NCBI RefSeq assembly: GCF_009498295.1
Contig: NZ_CP040813.1
Coordinates: 3,293,001-3,357,000 of the forward strand
Length of the DNA stretch: 64,000 nt
DNA from: Oceanihabitans sp. IOP_32
GTDB taxonomy: Bacteria; Bacteroidota; Bacteroidia; Flavobacteriales; Flavobacteriaceae
Direction: 5' to 3'
The notes below the pieces were generated by a model. It did no database searches, was not told where the DNA came from, and saw nothing but the letters and a program-made list of their open reading frames with translations. Shown piece by piece: positions 35,698-43,084 of the stretch (its first letter is position 1; every line of letters starts with the position of its first letter). The position numbers were made by a program, and so were the translations under genes.

Positions 35698-36963
35698 TCA
35701 TGTTGTTTTTACGCGCTCTGGTTTTATGAAATCGGTGTTACTTGGTAACTCGAAAAGTTCTAATTCAAAATAAGAGAGTGCAGCTATAAGATGATCAAAA
35801 ATATCGGCCATAATATACTCGTAATTCGCCCAGCGTTTGTCACTACTAAACGCATAAATTTGTAACGGTATACCTTGGGTTGTAGGTTCTAATTGACGCA
35901 CCATAAGCATCATATCTTTATTTATACCAGAATGGTGATTTAAATAGCTATCGATGTATTTTCTAAAGACTCCAAAGTTAGTTAGATTTCTACCGTTTAT
36001 AAGTAATTCTTTATTCGCGTTAATATTGGTATTGTACGTTTTAATATCACTTTGACGGTTTTCTAAATAGTCTGTAATTAATTGAACTGCTTTAAGTTTT
36101 TCAACTTCATTATCCTTTAAAAATTTAATGCTATTTTGTTTTACAAACAAGGATCTCATAATACGTCTTCCATCAGAATCCGTCATCCCTCGCCAATTCT
36201 GAAAAGAATCGGAAATAAGAGCGTAAGTCGGTATCGTTGTTATCGTATTATCGAAATTTTGCACTTTAACGGTTGCTAAAGATATTTCGGTAACATAACC
36301 ATTTGCCCCATATTTATCGAAAGTAATCCAATCGCCAATGCGAACCATATCGTTTATAGAGACTTGAATACTCGCTACAAAACCTAAAATGGTGTCTCTA
36401 AAAATTAAAATAATAATGGCCGACAGGGCTCCTAAACCGGTAAAGAATTTTACAAATGGAATGTCGGTAATTACAGCGAATGCAGAGATAGAACCTACGA
36501 TCCAAGCAAAAATCATAAAGACTTGAATATAGCTATCTATGGGCTTGTCTTTTAAGTTAGGTAGGGATTTTAAATAATCTTTAACGGTATTTAATAGGCT
36601 TCTAACAATCCAAAGTGCCAAAACAATAGCAAAAACCTCTAAGGTTTTTCTAATAAAAGTTTGAAAAACAGGAAAGTCGAAAAAGATGATAGGAATATAC
36701 TCTATAACGATTAATAAAGGAATAATATGCGCTATGTTTCGAGGCGCTTTATTAGAAATTAATATGTCGTCGAACCGTGTTTTAGATTTTGCAGCAATCT
36801 TTGAAAATAGTGCTCGAATAAGTCTTCTAAGAATGTAATCAAGAATAAAGACAACAATTAAAAGCACAATTAAAAGCGCCAACATATTTAAATATTTTGC
36901 AAGCGTGCTATGGGTGCCTATCTCAACTAGATAGTCATAAATAATTTTCTTGTAAAACTCCAT
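35698..36963 (-). CDS. Mechanosensitive ion channel, MscS family (YbdG-like)
   Basis: A 421-residue inner-membrane channel that opens under membrane tension. Five or more helices occupy residues 20-205 (LALLIVLLIVVFILDYIL, IAHIIPLLIVIEYIPIIFF, TLEVFAIVLALWIVRSLL, VFMIFAWIVGSISAFAVI, FTGLGALSAIIILIFRDTI). The last is the pore-lining TM3 region and leads into the MscS beta domain with RIGDWITFDKYGANGYVTEISL (about 212-233). The C-terminal domain is about 170 residues and includes an RLEP/RQLEPT element and PLQIYAF, as in the YbdG subgroup. It heads a minus-strand series with DUF3817 and DedA-like genes. Confidence 0.88.
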   Translation of the reverse strand: MEFYKKIIYDYLVEIGTHSTLAKYLNMLALLIVLLIVVFILDYILRRLIRALFSKIAAKSKTRFDDILISNKAPRNIAHIIPLLIVIEYIPIIFFDFPVFQTFIRKTLEVFAIVLALWIVRSLLNTVKDYLKSLPNLKDKPIDSYIQVFMIFAWIVGSISAFAVITDIPFVKFFTGLGALSAIIILIFRDTILGFVASIQVSINDMVRIGDWITFDKYGANGYVTEISLATVKVQNFDNTITTIPTYALISDSFQNWRGMTDSDGRRIMRSLFVKQNSIKFLKDNEVEKLKAVQLITDYLENRQSDIKTYNTNINANKELLINGRNLTNFGVFRKYIDSYLNHHSGINKDMMLMVRQLEPTTQGIPLQIYAFSSDKRWANYEYIMADIFDHLIAALSYFELELFELPSNTDFIKPERVKTT

Positions 36964-36968
36964 GTGTT

Positions 36969-37253
36969 TTATTGGTTTAAATAATGTTTATCGACATAAA
37001 AGGTACCGAAAGGGATAATAGAAGCAAAAAGCACAATACCAAACTGTTTGTTATTCCAAGAAAAGTCTTTTTTGTAAAGAAAAGCCAAGACAATGTAAGC
37101 CATGAATAAAATACCATGTGGCATCCCCAAGAGTTTTACGTATTGCGCGTCGTTAGCCAAATATTTAATAGGTGTTGCTACAAACAATAACAGTAAGTAC
37201 GAGATTCCCTCAAAAAAAGCGACCACTCTGAAAATATTAATATAAGAAAACAT
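36969..37253 (-). CDS. DUF3817 membrane protein
   Basis: A 94-residue protein with three helices: FRVVAFFEGISYLLLLFVATPI (about 8-29), GILFMAYIVLAFLY (about 47-60) and FGIVLFASIIPFGTFYVD (about 71-88). The pattern and the motifs EGISYLLLL, GMPHG and PFGTFYVD match DUF3817. It is encoded five bases upstream of the MscS gene, suggesting a shared transcript. Function is unknown. Confidence 0.82.
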   Translation of the reverse strand: MFSYINIFRVVAFFEGISYLLLLFVATPIKYLANDAQYVKLLGMPHGILFMAYIVLAFLYKKDFSWNNKQFGIVLFASIIPFGTFYVDKHYLNQ

Positions 37254-37317
37254 ACCCGTTTATTTTATTACAAAAATAGAACAGAAATATCTAGAAAGAG
37301 AAGGTTTTCAAATTATT

Positions 37318-37935
37318 TTATAAGGCATTAAATATGATAAGACCGTAAATTGCAAAGCGCAATAATCTTAACGAACCAAACAGAACAACAGCCTTAAATG
37401 GGAACTTGATAATACCAGCCGCAATACAAGAAATTGAAAAGGGTAGTGGTAGCAAGGCACCGACAACTATTAAAAAACCACCCCATTTTTTAGAGTTTTT
37501 AAGTTGTTTATGCATTTTTAGCTCTAAATAGTCATGGACGTACGGTATTTTTGTAATGGCGCGTCCCATCCAATACGATAATAATCCACCACCATAAGAT
37601 AGCAGTCCTAGAAGACTTAAATAAAACCAAGGACTATGCATTTTTCCTGCCCAGGCAATAAAAACTTCGGGCGGAATGAGTCCTAAAAGCGTTTCGGATA
37701 CAAAAAAGAAAGATAATACTCCAATGGCTGGTAATATTTGGGTTAGTCGCGTTAAAGCATCATTAATATTGTAATAATGATTGATGGTATATAAAGCTAT
37801 TACAGCTAAAATTATATAAGGTAAAGCCGATTTAACTGCCTTCCATACAAAGGTATAAAAACCAGTATAGGTATAGTATTGGTGCAGTAGTTGTAATTTC
37901 GATTTCCCTGATTTCGATTTATCTTTTGACTTCAT
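37318..37935 (-). CDS. DedA/VTT-like membrane protein
   Basis: A 205-residue membrane protein with a basic N-terminal tail (MKSKDKSKSGKSKLQ) and about five helices. LLGLIPPEVFIAWAGK (about 83-98), GGGLLSYWMGRAITKIPYVHDYL (about 115-137) and GGFLIVVGALLPLPFSISCIAAG (about 151-173) resemble the re-entrant loops and G-x-x-x-[PR] elements of DedA/VTT proteins, which help scramble or recycle lipids. The family call rests on these loops only. Confidence 0.75.
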   Translation of the reverse strand: MKSKDKSKSGKSKLQLLHQYYTYTGFYTFVWKAVKSALPYIILAVIALYTINHYYNINDALTRLTQILPAIGVLSFFFVSETLLGLIPPEVFIAWAGKMHSPWFYLSLLGLLSYGGGLLSYWMGRAITKIPYVHDYLELKMHKQLKNSKKWGGFLIVVGALLPLPFSISCIAAGIIKFPFKAVVLFGSLRLLRFAIYGLIIFNAL

Positions 37936-38052
37936 ATATTCACTTTAAAAGATATGCAAATATAAGTTTATAAATTTTACTTTTTTATCCCTTTAAATGG
38001 TTTAATTAAATTTTAACAGAAAACCAGAGATAGATTAGAGCTATTCAAGTAG

Positions 38053-38098
38053 AAAGAGCTCGTCTAATTCTGCTTTAAGCATATTAAACAAGCTCTTT
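38053..38098 (-). terminator. Weak hairpin between OmpA-like and DedA-like genes
   Basis: AAAGAGCT (38053-38060) pairs with AGCTCTTT (38091-38098) across a long loop. It lies after the OmpA-like gene in minus-strand reading and has A/T runs on its flanks. The loop is long, so function is uncertain. Confidence 0.35.
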
Positions 38099-38145
38099 TT
38101 TAAAGGACTATTTTCTAAAATAATTAACTGAAAATCAAGTAAGTT

Positions 38146-38985
38146 TTATGATTCACTGTCCATAAGTGCAAAAAACTTATTGATATTTGGTAAAATAACG
38201 ATACGAGTTCTTCTATTTTTTGCCCGGTTCTCCTTGGTTTCATTGTCGGCGATTGGCATATAGCTGCTACGTCCTGAGGCAATTAGTTTCTCTGGAGCCA
38301 CATTGTAGTTATTTTGTAATTTACGAACTACCGACGTGGCACGTAAAACACTTAAATCCCAGTTGTCAGCAATTTTTTCGGTGTTGATAGAACGCGGATC
38401 GGTGTGTCCTTCAACCATAACTTCAAGACTTGGCTCAGAATTAATAATGTTTGCTATTTTCTCTAAAATACCATCTGCTTTACCGCTCAATCTATAGCTA
38501 GCCGTATTAAAAAGCATTTTATCAGAAATCGAAATCATTACTACAGTTTCGTCGATATTAATTGCAATATCTTCGTCTTCGTTAAGCGTGTTATTGTCTA
38601 TAGATTTTTGAAGCGTGTAAGATACTGCTAAATTCATAGAATCTTGAAGGGTGTTGGCTTGAGCTAAAACTGCGGGATCTACATTTTTAAGTGTTTCACG
38701 CATTTTTACTTTAGTGGCATTAGAAATAACAGCAACATCGCCAACGGCTTCAAATTTAACATCGTTTTCTTCGGTAAGTTGATTTATTTTAGAATTGTAG
38801 GTGTCTACACGGGCTTGAATTTGAGCAAATTTAGATTCTAATTCTTCATTTTCTACACGTGCTTTAGTTAGTGCACTTGTGATTTCACCATTTTCACGCT
38901 CAAGCGCTGTGTATTTCCTTTTTGAAACGCAGCTTGATAAAACGATAGCGGCTACAACTACAAGGGAAATGTTCTTCATATTCAT
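38146..38985 (-). CDS. OmpA-family peptidoglycan-associated lipoprotein
   Basis: A 279-residue outer-membrane lipoprotein. The signal peptide MNMKNISLVVVAAIVL ends in SSCVSKRKY, so the lipidated Cys is at about 19. Next is a coiled coil (about 25-75, LERENGEITSALTKARVENEE). The C-terminal OmpA/MotB domain (about 150-270) has the peptidoglycan-contact motif VEGHTDPRS (about 190-198) and NWDLSVLRATSVVRKL, ASGRSSYMPIADN and NRRTRIVILP. It anchors the outer membrane to the cell wall. It stands alone, upstream of the accessory island. Confidence 0.9.
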   Translation of the reverse strand: MNMKNISLVVVAAIVLSSCVSKRKYTALERENGEITSALTKARVENEELESKFAQIQARVDTYNSKINQLTEENDVKFEAVGDVAVISNATKVKMRETLKNVDPAVLAQANTLQDSMNLAVSYTLQKSIDNNTLNEDEDIAINIDETVVMISISDKMLFNTASYRLSGKADGILEKIANIINSEPSLEVMVEGHTDPRSINTEKIADNWDLSVLRATSVVRKLQNNYNVAPEKLIASGRSSYMPIADNETKENRAKNRRTRIVILPNINKFFALMDSES

Positions 38986-39733
38986 AATATCTTTAAATTT
39001 ATGGTTTAATGATATCTACGGCTGTAATAGGTTTTTGGATTTTTTAAGATGAGAAGATTTCTAATTAATCTGATAAAAGGGGTTAAATAGGAGTTTCTAA
39101 TATTTCTATTTTACATAATATAAATTATAGTACAAATATAGTAATTTCTGTATAGCCGTTTTTCAGGCTATTTAAACATAATTGTAGATATAGTGCCTTT
39201 AGGTCTATATCGTCAACAATTATGTTAAAAGAAATTACGGCTAATTAACTTGTAGGTTTATTTGATAGCTATAATTCTATACTATGTAAAATATCCCAGT
39301 AAGTTCAGTACACTAAATAAACTTTAGTAATTGGGGTCATTAAACATTCGTGTTTTTATTAATCGTTTAATTTTAATATTCTGTACAATTGTTCAACTTT
39401 TTTAAAATACGCGATTCTCAAGAAACATCGTAACTACAAATTTGATACTATAATTAGTCGTTATGTAAAATTGCCGCCTACAAACGCTCGATTGTTTATT
39501 TAAAACATAATTGCTATTGCAATCATTTTTAAAACGCAATTATCCATCGCTTGCCAACGCCAAAATAAAAGCTAACCTTTTTTCTCTTATTAAAAATCGC
39601 GTATTCGACAAATCATCCACTGGATCATTGTATTTGTATAGCCTAAAATATGCACGCTCATTTCTCCTATTGTTTTACCAAAATTTTATGAGGCCAAGTT
39701 TAATATCGAGATTCTATTTTACATAATAAAATT
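38986..39733. other. 748-bp gene-poor region at the left edge of the accessory island
   Basis: No convincing gene is present; a 71-codon frame at 39511-39726 has unusual composition and no family resemblance. The region holds a 17-bp exact direct repeat, TTCTATTTTACATAATA, at 39104-39120 and 39712-39728. Between the copies lies the 98-bp imperfect palindrome at 39141-39238. The right copy lies six bases outside the end of the ImmA/IrrE gene, so the 608-bp stretch may be an insertion or a decayed cassette. Confidence 0.55.
39141..39238. repeat. 98-bp imperfect palindrome
   Basis: Nested arms: GTAATTTC (39141-39148) with GAAATTAC (39231-39238), AACATAATTGT (39175-39185) with ACAATTATGTT (39216-39226), and GATATAG (39187-39193) with CTATATC (39205-39211). 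The left arm also contains a separate small hairpin, ATAGCC...GGCTAT. As single strand it would form a long bulged hairpin of the size and style of recombination sites such as integron attC, but the conserved attC core was not seen. Confidence 0.65.
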
Positions 39734-40249
39734 CTAAAACATACCGAAATCATATCCCAAATTGGATAATCTAAAAGACATAGCTTGAGTACTAACATTA
39801 AATTTACTAGCTAATTTTTCTATTATATCATCACCATTTAAGTTTTTTGCTTCTTCTAGAATTAACGGTATTGGCATTAATAATGCTGCCGCAAATGCGT
39901 TCGCCTCTCTTTCTTTAAGGATTTCTCCTGTCGATGATTCTGAATTACGATACATTATACTTTTATTCTTATCTATGAATAAAGATTTGCTTTTAGAATG
40001 CAAAACAAAATGTCCTAATTCATGTGCAATGGTGAATCTTCTTCTTTTCTTGCTCTGATTTAAATTAAAAGCAATATAAGGCTTGTCATCTTTTATGACA
40101 AATAAACCTGACACATCGTCATTGAAATTTGAAGCTTCTACTCCTACTCCCAACTTCTTTGCTAACTTATTAACATTAATTGGAGACTTTAAAAGATCAA
40201 ATTCCTTTAAAATGTTTACAGTTTTTTCTTCGATATAGTTAAAAATCAT
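39734..40249 (-). CDS. ImmA/IrrE-family metallo-endopeptidase
   Basis: A 171-residue zinc peptidase that in known systems cuts the partner XRE repressor to switch genes on. The zinc site is RFTIAHELGHFVLHS (about 72-86, HExxH) with the downstream Glu in EREANAFAAALLMP (about 113-126). The N-terminus (EEKTVNILKEFDLLKSPINVNKLAKKLGV) and the C-terminal FNVSTQAMSFRLSNLGY are typical. Its start overlaps the end of the repressor gene by four bases. It faces away from the cyclase operon, with shared regulation expected through the intergenic operators. Confidence 0.88.
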   Translation of the reverse strand: MIFNYIEEKTVNILKEFDLLKSPINVNKLAKKLGVGVEASNFNDDVSGLFVIKDDKPYIAFNLNQSKKRRRFTIAHELGHFVLHSKSKSLFIDKNKSIMYRNSESSTGEILKEREANAFAAALLMPIPLILEEAKNLNGDDIIEKLASKFNVSTQAMSFRLSNLGYDFGMF

Positions 40250-40587
40250 TTATTTAGATTCTTTATTATTTCTTCTATTGCCTTCTTGGAATCTTCATCC
40301 AAATCACTAATATTCTTTAAAATATCACTGTACTCGTTTGTAGAAATATGCTTTTCGACCTCGTTAAAAGTTGGTAGCAACTGTTGTAAATCAAAATTTA
40401 ACACGGAAGAAATATCATATAATACGTGCAATGGTGGCTGATGCCTTCCTAATTCTATATTAGAAATTGAAGCTCTACTAATAAATATTTTTTTAGCTAA
40501 ATCTTCTTGACTATAATTTAGCCTATGACGAGCTTCTTTTATTCTTAATCCTATAATCTTATATAGGGTTGAATTAAAATCTTTCAT
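40246..40587 (-). CDS. XRE-family transcriptional repressor
   Basis: A 113-residue regulator with one helix-turn-helix, LRIKEARHRLNYSQEDLAKKIFISRASISNIELGRHQPP (about 14-52), and a helical C-terminus (SDLDEDSKKAIEEIIKNLNK). The open frame runs to a TTG at 40608, but that codon lies inside the promoter -7 box (40606-40613), so I start at ATG 40587 (MKDFNSTLYKIIGL). It is encoded with the ImmA/IrrE protease in the manner of ImmR/ImmA and DdrO/IrrE pairs. It probably represses both its own gene and the divergent operon until cleaved. Confidence 0.86.
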   Translation of the reverse strand: MKDFNSTLYKIIGLRIKEARHRLNYSQEDLAKKIFISRASISNIELGRHQPPLHVLYDISSVLNFDLQQLLPTFNEVEKHISTNEYSDILKNISDLDEDSKKAIEEIIKNLNK

Positions 40588-40605
40588 ATAATACTTAACG
40601 TTTTG

Positions 40606-40653
40606 CAAATATAAATATTGTTTTGTTAATAAACAATGTTTGTTTAATAAACA
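40606..40653 (-). promoter_or_regulatory. Repressor promoter and two palindromic operators
   Basis: On the minus strand a -7 box TATATTTG (40613-40606) has a TTG at 40636-40634 exactly 20 bases away, a good Bacteroidota promoter. Two dyads overlap or flank it: TTGTTAATAAACAA (40623-40636) and TGTTTAATAAACA (40641-40653), centres 17-18 bases apart. Their half-site TGTTTA is repeated, as expected for an XRE dimer binding cooperatively. The region also lies upstream of the plus-strand operon starting at 40723. Confidence 0.72.
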
Positions 40654-40722
40654 TATAAACTAAAAGCTTACTATATTGGCATAATTATTGTTTTTGATTT
40701 GGCTAATTCTAAAAAGAAAAAA

Positions 40723-40896
40723 ATGGCTACAAACAAACCAGTCGGAGACAACGCAAGAAAAGGAGCAGTAAAACAGCGCTCACAAGTATTAAACCCTAAA
40801 ACAAATCTTTATGTAAAACGAGATACACAAACAGGAAAGTTTATGGACGTAAAAACTTCTGGAGGGAAATTCAAAGGAGTTAGAAAAGAAAAATAA
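40723..40896 (+). CDS. Small basic protein (57 aa), first gene of the Pycsar operon
   Basis: A 57-residue lysine- and arginine-rich protein: MATNKPVGDNARKGAVKQRS, later YVKRDTQTGKFMDVKTSGG and KFKGVRKEK. I start at the ATG at 40723 instead of the TTG at 40699 because it matches the N-terminus (M-[AN]-NKPxGDN) that I recall for this widespread family of small proteins of unknown function. It ends in TAATG shared with the next gene (one base overlap), so translation is coupled. Its place as first gene, directly behind the repressor operators, suggests it belongs to the system. The role is unknown. Confidence 0.72.
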   Translation: MATNKPVGDNARKGAVKQRSQVLNPKTNLYVKRDTQTGKFMDVKTSGGKFKGVRKEK

Positions 40897-41384
40897 TGGA
40901 AAAAGAAAGATTATTATATACCATAAATAGGTTTGACCACTATTTTGATAGTGTAAATAACAAGACAGCTGTATACATAGCTATTAACACTTTTGTTGTT
41001 GGTTCTCTTATTACTTCATATGTGACCTTAATAGATGATATTAGTTGTTATTCTGGAATATTTCAAGTTTTAATTTCAATTTCATTTCTGATTGGATTGA
41101 CAACATTAATAATTTTAGTAAACGCAAGTATCCCGTTTTTTTCTAAAGATTCAAAATCATTGTATTATTTCGGTGGTATTGGAATGATGAAAAAAGATGA
41201 GTTTGAATTATGTTCAAAAACGCTCACAACAAAAAAAGAAATGAAAGATTTAAGAAATCAGGTGCATACTCTTTCTTCTGGTTTAACAACAAAATTCACC
41301 AAATTAAAATTAGCAGGTAGATTATTGATAATACAATTCGTCTTGTTAATCCCAATTTTTATAATAATAATTTTTAATAAATAA
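40896..41384 (+). CDS. Pycsar membrane effector (PycTM, DUF5706-like)
   Basis: A 162-residue protein with the layout of the Pycsar effector domain. RFDHYFDSVNNKTAVYIAIN (about 12-31) leads into TM1 (about 25-46), with TM2 at 55-77 (FQVLISISFLIGLTTLIILV). A cytoplasmic segment with HTLSSGLTTKFTKLKLAGR (about 124-142) precedes TM3 at 141-160. In known Pycsar systems such effectors sense cCMP or cUMP and damage the inner membrane of phage-infected cells. The gene lies four bases before the cyclase. I assign the family from the helix pattern and motif, not from a profile search. Confidence 0.83.
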   Translation: MEKERLLYTINRFDHYFDSVNNKTAVYIAINTFVVGSLITSYVTLIDDISCYSGIFQVLISISFLIGLTTLIILVNASIPFFSKDSKSLYYFGGIGMMKKDEFELCSKTLTTKKEMKDLRNQVHTLSSGLTTKFTKLKLAGRLLIIQFVLLIPIFIIIIFNK

Positions 41385-41388
41385 GAAT

Positions 41389-42402
41389 ATGAAAATATAC
41401 AATGACTACCTCCAAATAATTAAAGACGCTGTTGAAAGTGATGCATCCAATCAAATTTATAAAGGATTAGGTTCTCCAATACATAGTAGGACAAATGAGC
41501 AATTTAAAGCAATATTAAACAGAGTTGAAAGTAAAGAAATAGCATCAGAGATGAAAATGTTTTCTGAAGGCTTAGGCAGACCAATTAATTATAATCAACA
41601 ATTAGGACTTCATCCTAGTTTTGCTCATTTAAAAAACACTGACAACGTAGAAGAACATTATATTGTATCAGTATTTATTGATATTAAAGGAAGTACAAAT
41701 CTTTTCAAAAAATTTAATAAAGAAACTAACTTTTTAATTACAAATGCAATTATCAAAGCAGGAATACATACGGCACTAATATTTGGAGGATATGTTCATA
41801 GACTACAAGGTGATGGTATGTTTTTATATTTCGGTGATGAAAATACAGAGCAGAAGAAAGCAGTTGAACTAGCATTACAAATGGTTAGTGTTTATACACA
41901 TTTTGTAAAAAATGATCTTAAAGAATATTTAATGTCTCAAGGTATTGAAAATATTGGAGTAAGAACTGGGATTGATCTTGGAAAAAAGGAAGATGTATTA
42001 TGGGGCAATTCTGGAATAGGTGAAATTAGTGAAGTTACAACTTGTAGTTTGCATACAAGCTTAGCCAGTAAAATGCAGTCCTCAGCTTTAAGAAATGGAG
42101 TTGTTGTTGGTCAATACGTAAAGGATGAAATTCTAGCTGATGATTATTTCAGTCTTGTTTGTAATCGTCCTGATAAAACCGAAAACGACAGATACATATA
42201 TAGAATTGATGATAGAAATTTCTATTATAGTCAGTATGACTTTGATTGGGGAAAATATTTAAAAAAGCAGAGTTTTGTAGCAATTGACTCCAATGGAAAT
42301 CCTGTTATAAAACTTCCTTCAAGTGTAAATACAATTTCAGCACTCAAACCTATTGCAGCAATTAATAAGCCATATTTTAATGAAGGAAAAAACAAAACTT
42401 GA
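41389..42402 (+). CDS. Class III nucleotidyl cyclase (PycC-type, Pycsar)
   Basis: A 337-residue protein with one adenylate/guanylate-cyclase homology domain (about 91-290). Metal ligands fit: Asp98 in VSVFIDIKGSTNLF and Asp142 in VHRLQGDGMFLYFGD. IGVRTGIDLGKKEDVLWG (about 189-206) and LHTSLASKMQ (about 221-230) mark the later strand and helix. The first 90 residues are an extra N-terminal region. Next to a DUF5706 effector this is best read as PycC, which makes cCMP or cUMP on phage infection. Product identity cannot be told from sequence here. The C-terminus overlaps the next gene by 23 bases. Confidence 0.85.
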   Translation: MKIYNDYLQIIKDAVESDASNQIYKGLGSPIHSRTNEQFKAILNRVESKEIASEMKMFSEGLGRPINYNQQLGLHPSFAHLKNTDNVEEHYIVSVFIDIKGSTNLFKKFNKETNFLITNAIIKAGIHTALIFGGYVHRLQGDGMFLYFGDENTEQKKAVELALQMVSVYTHFVKNDLKEYLMSQGIENIGVRTGIDLGKKEDVLWGNSGIGEISEVTTCSLHTSLASKMQSSALRNGVVVGQYVKDEILADDYFSLVCNRPDKTENDRYIYRIDDRNFYYSQYDFDWGKYLKKQSFVAIDSNGNPVIKLPSSVNTISALKPIAAINKPYFNEGKNKT

Positions 42403-43084
42403 AAGAGATATTGATAGGTTTTGTGAGGTTTATCCATCATTTAAATACTACAAAAATTATAATAAAAAGTTTTGCCATTTAATTGGCAATCTTGATGTAT
42501 GCGATTTAGAAGGGAACTACTACTTTACATTTAGAATAAAGATTTATTTAAATAAAGATAAGTATCCTTACTCTATTCCTAGAATTCAAGAGATTACTAA
42601 ACACATAAAACGTACAGATGAAAATCACATTGACGAGGAAGGATTTTGTTGCTTAGATATAGAACACATTCTTGAAAAAGAATCTAGAAAAGGAATCAAC
42701 CTAACTACTTTCTATAAAAATAAGGTTTATCCTTTTTTTACAAATTATATTTTTAAGAAAGAAACTGGAGACTATGCCAACGGAGAATATGCACATTTTT
42801 TTGATGGAGTAATTCAGTATTATAAAGAAGAGTTAGAAATTGAAGATTTTAAGATAATTACTAATATTATCTATGCAGTGGCTTCTAATTCAATACCTAA
42901 CCGCAACGAACTATGTTTATGTGGAAGTGAATTAAAAATTAAGCAATGCCATTTGATAAAGATTAATTCATTGAAGAGCTTATCAAAATCTAGATTGATT
43001 TCAGATTTGATTAATTTTGAAAAATTTGTAAATACAAACTACTCAAATCACTTTACTTCCAACAAGAAAAAAAGATTTCTTTAA
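42380..43084 (+). CDS. E2-like (UBC-fold) protein with C-terminal SEC-C zinc motif
   Basis: A 234-residue protein from ATG 42380 (a TTG at 42353 lies further inside the cyclase gene). The N-terminal 125 residues follow the E2 order: LEGNYYFTFRIKIYLNKDKYPYSIPRI (about 43-69, with Y-P-x3-P), then a His (H83) and GFCCLD (88-93), so Cys91 before Leu92 sits where E2 enzymes have their catalytic Cys. The C-terminal NELCLCGSELKIKQCH (about 176-191) is a SEC-C motif, with ligands Cys179, Cys181, Cys190 and His191. No E1, ubiquitin-like or JAB gene is nearby. Overlap with the cyclase argues that it acts on, or is regulated with, that enzyme. Confidence 0.75.
   Translation: MKEKTKLERDIDRFCEVYPSFKYYKNYNKKFCHLIGNLDVCDLEGNYYFTFRIKIYLNKDKYPYSIPRIQEITKHIKRTDENHIDEEGFCCLDIEHILEKESRKGINLTTFYKNKVYPFFTNYIFKKETGDYANGEYAHFFDGVIQYYKEELEIEDFKIITNIIYAVASNSIPNRNELCLCGSELKIKQCHLIKINSLKSLSKSRLISDLINFEKFVNTNYSNHFTSNKKKRFL

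Noticed and set aside
39141-39238. Calling the left palindrome a true integron attC site
   Set aside because: The RYYYAAC and GTTRRRY cores are not present in the right places, and no integrase gene is in the window.
39511-39726. 71-codon plus-strand ORF left of the defence island
   Set aside because: Composition (many Ser, Leu, Tyr) and lack of family resemblance fit a chance frame in a repeat-rich spacer. It ends across the 17-bp direct repeat.
40588-40608. TTG start for the XRE repressor at 40608
   Set aside because: The TTG overlaps the -7 box of the promoter; ATG 40587 is a better start.
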